Of a DNA stretch of 40,287 nucleotides, positions 1 through 5,559 are shown one piece after another. Each line of letters opens with the position of its first letter. Within the stretch, counting starts at the first letter, position 1. The notes under the pieces are model-generated. The model searched no databases, was not told where the DNA came from, and saw only the letters and a program-made list of their open reading frames with translations. Made by a program: the position numbers and the translations under genes. Source of the DNA: a virus. The stretch is from the IMG/VR virus record IMGVR_UViG_3300042922_000583, positions 1-40,287 of that record; one strand, given 5' to 3'.

Positions 1-127
1 CCCGGAAGACGTCCGCCTGGTGGCCGCGCCTCGACCGCGGCATCGAACAGATCGAGTCGCGCAACGCTGACGTCCTGCTCGTCTGGCGCATCGACCGCAC
101 CGCGCGCAACCGACTGAAGTGGGCGAT
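1..127. repeat. Terminal direct repeat (assembly closure of a circle), copy 1
   Basis: Bases 1-127 are identical to 40161-40287. The repeat lies inside one continuous reading frame, the serine integrase. That fits a circular molecule cut arbitrarily by the assembler better than a biological terminal repeat. The length of 127 matches a common maximum assembly k-mer. The unique genome is therefore 40,160 bp. Confidence 0.95.
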
Positions 128-1250
128 TGCGTCTGACCGGATCGAGAGCGCCGGCGGCTACATCGAGTCCGCCACCGAGCCGAACGATCGATCACCTGCG
201 GGGCGTTTTGGTCGCGGCATGATGGCGGAGCATGCCGCGTTCATGGCCGAGTCCATCGGTGCCACTTGGAAGGAGACTCAGGAGCGGCGCGTGCGCCTCG
301 GGCTCACGCCGAACGGGCAGCGCCATTACGGCTACACCTACTCCCGCGGCACCGGATACGAGATCGACCCCGTCGAAGGCCCCATCCTCGCCGACATGTA
401 CCGCTCGTATGCCGCTGGCGAATCCGCACAGAGCATCTCGTCACGGCTCACCGACCCTGCCGCGGTCCCCGACGAGAACGGCGCCTACCCGCCGCACACC
501 CGCTGGAACACACCCGCGGTCCTCCGCGTCTTGGACTCCGGCTTCGGTGCCGGCTACATCCTGTTCCGGAAGGAGCTGCATCCCGGGACTCACCCGGCCG
601 TCATCACCGCGGACGACTGGGCTCGGTTCACGCACGCCCGCGAGGCACGTCGACGACGGCCGCGCGCGGAGCGCTCCCCCTACGCCTACTCCGGTCTCCT
701 CGTCTGCCACTGCGGCGGCCCAATGTCCGGGCGCACGGACCACGGCGTGAGGCGGTACATGTGCGTGCGATCCGCGCACTACGAGAGCCACGGCAGCGCG
801 TCCCTGGCTGAGCACGTTATCGAAGCGGGCGTCATCCAGTGGCTCCGGCGCATCCGAGCCGAGCTCGACGAGGCCGCGCGCAGCGCACCGCGACGACCGC
901 AGGTGATCGAGGACCCGGCGAAGCTCATCACGCGCCGTCTCGCCGCGGTGAACGAGCGCATGGATGCAGCGACCATGAAGTACGTCGACGACGCGATCCC
1001 CCACGACGCCTACCAGCGAGTGCGGACGAAGCTCGAGGTGGAACGCGCCGCCCTCACCGCCGAGCTCAATCGCGTGGCCGCGCAGGCTACCGTCCGGCCT
1101 GTCGCGTTCGTCGGCGACCTCGCGTCGCGGTGGCAGGACATCCCGGTCGAGCGGAAGCGCGAATCACTGCGGCTACTCGTCGATCGGATCCGGATTCACC
1201 CCGCCGGTGTGCAGCCTCGCATCAGCGTCGATTCGCCACTCACACCGTAG
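1..1250 (+). CDS. int: Large serine integrase, C-terminal part (continues from 39980 across the join)
   Basis: Joined to 39980-40160 this gives one 476-residue serine recombinase that integrates the phage by attP x attB recombination. The part here holds the end of the catalytic domain, then a recombinase domain from about residue 161 (GLTPNGQRHYGY). A zinc-ribbon region follows, with C296, C298 and C315 visible, and a C-terminal helical segment with coiled-coil character (about residues 350-410). It ends at TAG 1248-1250. The length and domain order fit large serine integrases of actinophages. Without circularising, the gene looks like a 343-residue protein starting at 219, which would lack the catalytic serine and cannot be the real start. 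The HTH repressor lies upstream and a promoter/operator lies downstream. Confidence 0.95.
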   Translation, partial: RKTSAWWPRLDRGIEQIESRNADVLLVWRIDRTARNRLKWAIASDRIESAGGYIESATEPNDRSPAGRFGRGMMAEHAAFMAESIGATWKETQERRVRLGLTPNGQRHYGYTYSRGTGYEIDPVEGPILADMYRSYAAGESAQSISSRLTDPAAVPDENGAYPPHTRWNTPAVLRVLDSGFGAGYILFRKELHPGTHPAVITADDWARFTHAREARRRRPRAERSPYAYSGLLVCHCGGPMSGRTDHGVRRYMCVRSAHYESHGSASLAEHVIEAGVIQWLRRIRAELDEAARSAPRRPQVIEDPAKLITRRLAAVNERMDAATMKYVDDAIPHDAYQRVRTKLEVERAALTAELNRVAAQATVRPVAFVGDLASRWQDIPVERKRESLRLLVDRIRIHPAGVQPRISVDSPLTP

Positions 1251-1333
1251 TTAGACACAGTCATCGGACGATGCCTATTGATAACTGGGACATAGGGCTC
1301 CGAGCCTACCGGCAGGATTTCCGCGCGCTGCGC

Positions 1334-1370
1334 TTGCGCTCCGCGGGACCTCCCCCTATCGTTATCCATA
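1334..1370 (+). promoter_or_regulatory. Predicted repressor-controlled promoter downstream of int
   Basis: A -35 box TTGCGC (1334-1339), a 17-bp spacer and a -10 box TATCGT (1357-1362) are followed after 7 nt by ATG at 1370. This is the same -10 to start spacing seen at most other leaderless starts in this genome. The operator 1361-1378 covers the end of the -10 box and the start point, so repressor binding should block it. The transcript would run from about 1370 to the terminator at 1513-1549. Confidence 0.55.
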
Positions 1371-1378
1371 TGGATAAC
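1361..1378. promoter_or_regulatory. Operator O-A, perfect 18-bp palindrome
   Basis: GTTATCCATATGGATAAC is a perfect palindrome. It matches three sites in the immunity region (39532-39549, 39557-39574, 39600-39617) with the pattern GTTATCC-N4-GGATAAC. On the circle it is about 1.9 kb from the nearest of them. It contains ATG GAT AAC with the ATG at bases 10-12, the same place as the start codons in two of the immunity operators. It is probably bound by one or both HTH regulators. Confidence 0.7.
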
Positions 1379-1556
1379 CCGATGGACCCAGGCCGGTGGG
1401 GCGAGGTGGCAGCCAGAAGATGACCGGCCCAGACAACGGCGTCTGGGCGTAGACCAAAACGGCAAGCCGCAGCACCCGCACCACCAGGACGACGACGTCC
1501 CCAACAACGAACGACGCCCCCACCGCTGAGAATGCGCGGTGGGGGCGTCTCGTTCT
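1370..1556 (+). ncRNA. Candidate repressor-controlled small RNA or leader transcript
   Basis: The stretch 1251-1586 has no convincing gene but has a promoter (1334-1362), an operator (1361-1378) and a strong intrinsic terminator (1513-1549), which define a transcript of about 180 nt. Its 5' end could encode a 17-residue peptide beginning MDNPMDPG (1370-1423), followed by a 10-residue ORF in an ATGA overlap (1420). A perfect 8-bp hairpin sits at 1427-1434/1441-1448. It could be a regulatory RNA, a peptide gene, or the remains of a lost gene. The arrangement is seen in the sequence; the function is inference. Confidence 0.4.
1513..1549 (+). terminator. Intrinsic terminator
   Basis: A perfect 14-bp stem, GACGCCCCCACCGC (1513-1526) with its complement at 1536-1549, has a 9-nt loop and is followed by TCGTTCT. 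It closes the int and small-RNA transcripts and insulates the next gene, whose -10 box starts at 1574. Confidence 0.75.
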
Positions 1557-1573
1557 ATGTCCGAGGGCACTCG

Positions 1574-1579
1574 TACCGT
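1574..1579 (+). promoter_or_regulatory. -10 box TACCGT of a leaderless promoter
   Basis: TACCGT ends 7 nt before ATG 1587, and no Shine-Dalgarno sequence lies between them. The same spacing recurs at 3014, 3850, 39596 and, on the other strand, 39548; at 2879 it is 6 nt. I see no clear -35 box. Confidence 0.5.
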
Positions 1580-1586
1580 TGCCAGC

Positions 1587-1997
1587 ATGTGCACGCTCGC
1601 TGAGGTCCGTTCCCGCCCGTTCGACGCCGCCGCCGTCGGGCAGCAGCCCGCGATGATGCACGTCCGCACCCCGTACGGCACGGTCAAGGTCGGCATCTCG
1701 CGTGAGGACGCATCGGACTACGTCGAGTCCGACCTGTTCGACGTCGGGCTCGCCGTCATCTCTCTGTCCGGATGGTCCGGCACGGAGAAGCGCAACTTCG
1801 AGCTCGCAGAGGGGCTCGCGGTGCTGCACCAACTCCTCGGGCCCACCGTGCTCCCGATGCTGCGCGCGGTCACTCTCGGCGGCGGCGCCATGTACTTCAT
1901 CGGCCTCGTGCGCGGTGCGTCGTTCGTCGCGCCGACGATGCTGCAGGACACGGTCCTCGCGCGACGCCTCGACGCCCGCGTGATCATCCCGAAGTAG
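1587..1997 (+). CDS. Hypothetical protein, lysogen cargo region (136 aa)
   Basis: I do not recognise the family. The protein is soluble and about 136 residues long, starting MCTLAEVRSR, with a Gly-rich hydrophobic stretch near the C-terminus (LGGGAMYFIGLV) that looks like a buried beta-alpha segment rather than a membrane helix. The ATG at 1587 is chosen because a TACCGT -10 box sits 7 nt upstream, suggesting leaderless translation. ATG 1557 is an in-frame alternative lying just behind the terminator. It is convergent with the DUF3263 gene, with only 4 bases between the stops. As an independently promoted gene beside int it is likely expressed in the lysogen. Confidence 0.65.
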   Translation: MCTLAEVRSRPFDAAAVGQQPAMMHVRTPYGTVKVGISREDASDYVESDLFDVGLAVISLSGWSGTEKRNFELAEGLAVLHQLLGPTVLPMLRAVTLGGGAMYFIGLVRGASFVAPTMLQDTVLARRLDARVIIPK

Positions 1998-2001
1998 CGG
2001 G

Positions 2002-2265
2002 TCAGGCGGAGCGGCGCGCGGCGCGCTGCTGCCGATGCGCGTCGCGGATGCGCAGCAGGCGGTGGGTCAGCAGCGGGTGCGAGGCCAGCGCCTCGGGCGT
2101 CTCGATGATCCGGTCCAGCAGCTGGTAGTACCGCGCTGGCGTCACGCCGAGCTCGCTGCGGATGGCCTCCTCCTTGTTGCCCGTGTGAGCGCCCCACTTC
2201 TGTTCGAAGTCGAGGAGATCGGCGGCCGGCAGCATGCTCCCCATCATGGAGCCGGCCACCGACAT
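2002..2265 (-). CDS. DUF3263 family protein
   Basis: An 87-residue protein whose core (LLDFEQKWGAHTGNKEEAIR, then the TPARYYQLLDRIIETPEAL region) matches the DUF3263 family of actinobacteria. That family is a small helical protein resembling a DNA-binding helix-turn-helix; its role is unknown. Its ATG overlaps the stop of the upstream SHOCT-domain gene in a TGATG arrangement, so the two are cotranscribed and probably translationally coupled. It has no strong ribosome binding site of its own. Confidence 0.8.
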   Translation of the reverse strand: MSVAGSMMGSMLPAADLLDFEQKWGAHTGNKEEAIRSELGVTPARYYQLLDRIIETPEALASHPLLTHRLLRIRDAHRQQRAARRSA

Positions 2266-2786
2266 CAGAGCCGCGCGAGGATCTCGGCCTTCTTCGCCGC
2301 GAACTCATCCTCGGTGAGGATGCCGGCGTCGCGGAGGCTGGCGAGCTGCTGCAGCTGGGCGGTCGGGTCTGCGGCGGGCTGCCCGACGGGTACGGCGGGC
2401 GCCGGGGGCGACGTGGGCGTGGCCTGTGAGGGATGCGTGCCGAGGATCAGCGACGTGAGCGTGTCCTTCACGATCTTCGCCTCGGCGTGCGAGACGCGGA
2501 AGTCGACCGTGTTCCCCGAGGTGATGACCGACACCTTCGAGTTCATCATCCCGTCGCGCTTCGTGGTCACGGAACTGATCGACTTCACCGGGATCATCTC
2601 GGTGCCAGAGTCGCCGTTCTTCACGCCGGTGGCGAGCATCGAGAGCCCCGCGGTCATGATGCCTGCAGTGACCTTCGCGCCGGACACGCCTCGCGGCTTC
2701 TCCCACTCGACCCGGTCGGGGTAGATGCTCACGCGGGCGTTCTTCCCCGAGATGTGCGAGGTGAACTGGTACAGCAGCGCGGTCAT
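2265..2786 (-). CDS. PH-like plus SHOCT domain protein
   Basis: A 173-residue protein. Residues 1 to about 115 form a beta-rich region (ARVSIYPDRVEWEKPRG, then KISSVTTK-like strands) resembling bacterial PH-like/DUF4429 domains. A Pro/Ala linker (about 118-140) follows. A C-terminal SHOCT motif (LASLRDAGILTEDEFAAKKA) occupies the last 30 residues. SHOCT domains are short oligomerisation modules. The start at 2786 is chosen for GGGGGAG ending a few bases upstream; an ATG 12 nt further out lacks such a signal. It is divergent from the zinc-ribbon gene at 2891, the 104-bp gap holding both promoters, and coupled to the DUF3263 gene. Confidence 0.75.
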   Translation of the reverse strand: MTALLYQFTSHISGKNARVSIYPDRVEWEKPRGVSGAKVTAGIMTAGLSMLATGVKNGDSGTEMIPVKSISSVTTKRDGMMNSKVSVITSGNTVDFRVSHAEAKIVKDTLTSLILGTHPSQATPTSPPAPAVPVGQPAADPTAQLQQLASLRDAGILTEDEFAAKKAEILARL

Positions 2787-2878
2787 GGTCTCCCCCATCG
2801 GAACGGTTGCTGCATAGAGCGTAGCGGCGCGCGGGAGCGGGCTGTGAGCAGATCCCGACGTCGACGAGGCGGAGCGAC

Positions 2879-2884
2879 TACCGT
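2879..2884 (+). promoter_or_regulatory. -10 box TACCGT of a leaderless promoter
   Basis: TACCGT ends 6 nt before ATG 2891 with only GCGGGG between them. It is the same hexamer as at 1574. Confidence 0.45.
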
Positions 2885-2890
2885 GCGGGG

Positions 2891-3016
2891 ATGATCGACG
2901 CGCTCGACGACGCGCAGCAGCCGCGGTGCCCTCACTGCGGGACCGTGCTGCGGGACGATCGCGGCGGGTACTGGTGCGCGGGCTGCGACATCGTGACCGT
3001 CCGAACCGGGCTGTAG
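2891..3016 (+). CDS. Mini zinc-ribbon protein (41 aa)
   Basis: A 41-residue ORF with two CxxC knuckles, CPHC (residues 13-16) and CAGC (30-33), spaced as in a zinc ribbon; the second follows a GGYW turn. These residues should bind one zinc ion. Such single-domain ribbons may bind nucleic acid or protein; the function is not known. A TACCGT -10 box 6 nt upstream supports a leaderless ATG. Its stop TAG (3014-3016) is also the first three bases of the TAGCGT -10 box of the next gene, so the cassette is tightly packed. Confidence 0.7.
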   Translation: MIDALDDAQQPRCPHCGTVLRDDRGGYWCAGCDIVTVRTGL

Positions 3017-3019
3017 CGT
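3014..3019 (+). promoter_or_regulatory. -10 box TAGCGT of a leaderless promoter
   Basis: TAGCGT ends 7 nt before GTG 3027. The identical hexamer at identical spacing drives the leftward immunity gene (39548-39553). It overlaps the stop codon of the zinc-ribbon gene. Confidence 0.5.
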
Positions 3020-3026
3020 CGTCCCC

Positions 3027-3209
3027 GTGGAACAACACGTCGCCGTCCTCGCTCTCGTCATCGCTGCATACGCGCTGGGCTTCATCGTCAGCGCCCTCGT
3101 CTTCTACTGGCTCATACGCCTCGCAGTCACCCACGCGCTGCGATCTCACACGTACTGGCTGCAGAAGCGTGAACGCACCGCGACCACGACGATCCCGACG
3201 GTGCGCTGA
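3027..3209 (+). CDS. Small membrane protein (60 aa)
   Basis: A 60-residue protein with one strong hydrophobic segment (residues about 5-32, VLALVIAAYALGFIVSALVF) followed by a basic tail (KRER). It is therefore a single-pass membrane protein with a cytoplasmic C-terminus by the positive-inside rule. The GTG start is supported by a TAGCGT -10 box 7 nt upstream. It is cotranscribed with two downstream unknowns, the first in a one-base overlap (TGATG). A role in superinfection exclusion is possible for a small membrane protein in a lysogen cassette but is only inference. Confidence 0.65.
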   Translation: MEQHVAVLALVIAAYALGFIVSALVFYWLIRLAVTHALRSHTYWLQKRERTATTTIPTVR

Positions 3210-3478
3210 TGTTCGTCGGACTGATCCGTCCCGTCGAGACCAAGACCCGCGAGGTGCGGGGTGAGGGCATCGCGGCCATACACGAGCAGCTCGAGGCGCC
3301 CGACGGGTGGGAGCTGACGCAGGCGCACATGGGACGCCAGCCGGGAACGACGGAGTTCATCACGGTCGGGCAGTTCGCGCGCCGTGACGAGCCGACAGAG
3401 ATCGAAGCGGACGACATCGATACCCTGCGGGGGAAGGTCCCCGAGGGCCACCATCTGCTTGCCATCATCCAGCGATGA
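3209..3478 (+). CDS. Hypothetical protein (89 aa)
   Basis: Unrecognised soluble 89-residue protein with mixed alpha/beta character and acidic C-terminal half (EPTEIEADDIDTLRG). The ATG overlaps the stop of the membrane-protein gene (TGATG), and the next gene starts in an ATGA overlap at 3475. It therefore belongs to one coupled three-gene transcript starting at about 3027. Confidence 0.6.
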   Translation: MFVGLIRPVETKTREVRGEGIAAIHEQLEAPDGWELTQAHMGRQPGTTEFITVGQFARRDEPTEIEADDIDTLRGKVPEGHHLLAIIQR

Positions 3479-3795
3479 GCGTCCTGCACCCCGACGTCCT
3501 CCTGAGCATCGCGCTCAGCGCCGCTATGGGCCGCAACCAGTACACGCGGGACGTGCAGCCGATCGTCGACGAGGTTCGGCAGCTCGCCGGCGGGCGGCCC
3601 GACATCCTGTACCCGGAGGTCGGCCGGTGGGTCGGGTACCACGGCATCCCCGAGAACGCTGCACTGACGTCCGCGCTGCTCGACGCATTCCCCGGCGCGG
3701 TCCCGTTCATCCGCGAGGGCCAGGAGCGACGCAACCGCGGCTCCCACAGCACGCCCTCCGTGCGAACGCCGAAACAGCCCCCGACCACCTCGTGA
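3475..3795 (+). CDS. Hypothetical protein (106 aa)
   Basis: Unrecognised 106-residue protein. The body (residues 1-85) looks globular, with motif-like stretches VQPIVDEVRQLAGGRPDIL and VGRWVGYHGIPEN. The last 20 residues are Pro/Thr/Ser/Arg-rich and probably disordered. The ATG lies in an ATGA overlap with the preceding gene. The 3' end lies inside the terminator hairpin 3776-3811, the stop codon falling in the inner loop region. Confidence 0.6.
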   Translation: MSVLHPDVLLSIALSAAMGRNQYTRDVQPIVDEVRQLAGGRPDILYPEVGRWVGYHGIPENAALTSALLDAFPGAVPFIREGQERRNRGSHSTPSVRTPKQPPTTS

Positions 3796-3811
3796 GAGGC
3801 AGCCGGGGGCT
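3776..3811 (+). terminator. Hairpin terminator overlapping a stop codon
   Basis: AGCCCCCG (3776-3783) pairs with CGGGGGCT (3804-3811), with an inner CCTC-GTGA-GAGG stem between. A moderately T-rich stretch (GTATTTCG) follows. It ends the 3027-3795 transcript. Confidence 0.55.
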
Positions 3812-3849
3812 GAGAGTATTTCGTGCTTTAGGTGGTTCTGCCGGTGTGC

Positions 3850-3855
3850 CAGGAT
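3850..3855 (+). promoter_or_regulatory. -10 box CAGGAT of a leaderless promoter
   Basis: CAGGAT ends 7 nt before ATG 3863, matching the spacing of the other leaderless starts. The hexamer deviates from TANNNT at its first base. Confidence 0.4.
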
Positions 3856-3862
3856 CGTCCCT

Positions 3863-4819
3863 ATGAATGCGCCTGTCCGACATCATTGGATGGACGCATT
3901 GCGCGGCTTCGCCGTCGTCCTCGTGATCTTTTACCACGCCGCCTTGTCGGTCGCTTCGGCAGGCGTCGAGCCGCCGGCATTCGCGCTGGTGATGAACGAC
4001 CTTTTCGCGCCGTACCGGATGCCAATGTTGGTGTTCCTGTCCGGCATGCTGCTCGGCGCGTCGCTGCGGAAGCACGCCGGGCCGTATCTCTGGGGCAAGT
4101 TCAGCAACATCGGATGGCCGTACCTGCTGTGGCTCGTCCCTCAGTTCTTCCTTGCGCCTCCGGGAGAGCATTGGAAGGGCTTCCTTGCGGGCGGGACCTA
4201 CCTCTGGTTCCTGCTTTTCATCGGCTTCTACTACGTCGTCGGGCTCGTCACGAAGCGCATACATCCGCTCCTTGTGGGCGGTGCGGCATTCGTCGTCTCC
4301 ATCGCAGCGGAAGACGGAAGCAAGTTCGGTGAGCGGCTGTTTCTCCTGCTGGCGATCTTCATGCTCGGACACTGGTACGCGACCCGTCAGCCCGTGAGCG
4401 CGTATGTGTTCCGCACCCGGTGGCTGCTGTACGTCGCGGGGGCGATCGTCGTTGCGTACTTCATCTGGATGCCGCAGGGCGGCTACCAGCCTGTGTCGAT
4501 TTTTGCGAGCGTCGCCGGCATCTTCCTTTTGATCCGCGGCGCGATGGCCGTGGAGAAGCAGAGCTGGGTCGCTCCATTCCGTGAAGCCGGGAAGAGCTCG
4601 CTCGTCGTCTACATCACCCACGTTGTCGGCATGCAGCTGCTCGGGCTCCTGATCGGCGACTCGAGCGACTTACCGGCGTGGCTGCTCTACCTGATGTTCC
4701 TCGCGGCGGGCGTGCTCACGGCCGTGCTGTTCGTGCTTGGCACGCGCCGATCGCGAGGCGTGGGCTACCTCTTCTCCCTCACCCCGAAGCGTGGAGTGAG
4801 GGAGAAGATCTCCGCCTAG
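3863..4819 (+). CDS. Membrane acyltransferase (acyltransferase 3 family)
   Basis: A 318-residue integral membrane O-acyltransferase with about ten hydrophobic helices. The N-terminal signature MDALRGFAVVLVIFYHA (D11, R14, H25) and the following RMPMLVFLSGM stretch are typical of acyltransferase 3 proteins. These transfer acetyl or similar groups onto exported sugars, wall polymers or lipids. In a prophage such an enzyme would fit lysogenic conversion: altering a surface glycan that other phages use as receptor. The gene has its own putative promoter, sits behind a terminator, and ends in another. Its wording is less GC-saturated than the structural genes (for example ATCTTTTAC, GATTTTTGCG), which may indicate separate acquisition. 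Family assignment is firm; substrate is unknown. Confidence 0.85.
   Translation: MNAPVRHHWMDALRGFAVVLVIFYHAALSVASAGVEPPAFALVMNDLFAPYRMPMLVFLSGMLLGASLRKHAGPYLWGKFSNIGWPYLLWLVPQFFLAPPGEHWKGFLAGGTYLWFLLFIGFYYVVGLVTKRIHPLLVGGAAFVVSIAAEDGSKFGERLFLLLAIFMLGHWYATRQPVSAYVFRTRWLLYVAGAIVVAYFIWMPQGGYQPVSIFASVAGIFLLIRGAMAVEKQSWVAPFREAGKSSLVVYITHVVGMQLLGLLIGDSSDLPAWLLYLMFLAAGVLTAVLFVLGTRRSRGVGYLFSLTPKRGVREKISA
4771..4807. terminator. Bidirectional terminator-like hairpin
   Basis: CTTCTCCCTCAC (4771-4782) and GTGAGGGAGAAG (4796-4807) form a perfect 12-bp stem within the 3' end of the acyltransferase gene. The two convergent genes share the palindromic CTAG at their stops (4816-4819), so this hairpin is the only candidate to separate cargo and late transcripts. 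Confidence 0.55.
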
Positions 4820-5559
4820 ACGATCCCGTACTGGGCCTTGAGATTGGCGATAGCGGTATCAAGCTCCGTGGAAGTCAGGAGCCGATCGCGGAACGTGATG
4901 TCCTCAAGGACTCCCGGGCCGAGGAAGGTGTTCCCGGCTGAGAACTTCCCCCACCGCTGACTGATGTCCGCGTCCTTCGTGACGGGCCCAGCCACGGCCT
5001 GATCGTACCCCGCCTGCACAATCCGCAGAGCGTCAGTGGCGCCGGTAGCCGACAGCGTGATCGCTGCGATGACGAGAGCATCGTTGACGTAGGGCACAGA
5101 TGTGAAGGGGATGGACAGACTGTTCGTGTCAGTGCCCACGCGCGTCTGGAGCTTCCAGCGGTCTGCGCCTCGGATCAACTGACGCCCAGAGGCGGATCGC
5201 AGATGGTAACCACTTGCAGCACCACCAGCGGCGTGATGCCCAAAGAACACGAGCAGGATCGTCGCCGCAGCCGGACCGTTCGCCACCGTGAAGCCCGATT
5301 GTGCCGCGTCAAACAGGTTGACGTAGGTTCGCCCGAACACGGTGGCCTTCTTGGGCGTTCCTGCTTTGTCTGTCCGAACCATGCTGATCTGGTCCAGCCA
5401 TCCGCCCGGGAGTGCAGTGCCGTCTGCCAACGCCGCGAACTCTGACGCCTTTCGGCGTTCGTGATAGCCGGCCACACCAAGACTCGGAGTGAACGCGGCA
5501 TTGCTTGGTATGGCCGGGTTGGTGATCCCTACGCCGGGGATACGGAGTTCGGTCGCCAT
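4816..5559 (-). CDS. LamG-like tail tip or receptor-binding protein
   Basis: A 247-residue beta-rich protein. Its C-terminal part resembles the concanavalin/LamG fold: alternating strands, then a terminal helix of the type DRLLTSTELDTAIANLKAQYGI, a signature at the end of phage and bacterial LamG-3 domains. Such domains bind carbohydrates. It is the last gene of the late operon, and its ATG overlaps the stop of the depolymerase-like gene (TGATG). It is therefore probably a tip or spike protein involved in host recognition. A longer in-frame ORF reaches 5643, but the first 28 residues look non-coding and overlap the upstream gene. Confidence 0.7.
   Translation of the reverse strand: MATELRIPGVGITNPAIPSNAAFTPSLGVAGYHERRKASEFAALADGTALPGGWLDQISMVRTDKAGTPKKATVFGRTYVNLFDAAQSGFTVANGPAAATILLVFFGHHAAGGAASGYHLRSASGRQLIRGADRWKLQTRVGTDTNSLSIPFTSVPYVNDALVIAAITLSATGATDALRIVQAGYDQAVAGPVTKDADISQRWGKFSAGNTFLGPGVLEDITFRDRLLTSTELDTAIANLKAQYGIV

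Noticed and set aside
219-1250. Integrase starting at the ATG at 219
   Set aside because: This would lack the catalytic serine. The circle gives an upstream start at 39980 with a ribosome site and the full domain set.
1278-1300. Possible half operator (GATAAC) at about 1279
   Set aside because: Only one arm matches and the other is unlike the consensus, so it is not counted as a site.
1196-1369. Minus-strand ORF starting MDND at the palindrome (toward 1196)
   Set aside because: The other strand of the perfect palindrome also spells ATGGATAAC, but no TANNNT box lies 7 nt upstream and the frame runs antisense into the integrase end.
1296-1529. Open frame ending in a His/Asp/Asn-rich segment before the terminator
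   Set aside because: No start codon with a ribosome site or promoter spacing; it may be a relic, but I cannot support a gene.
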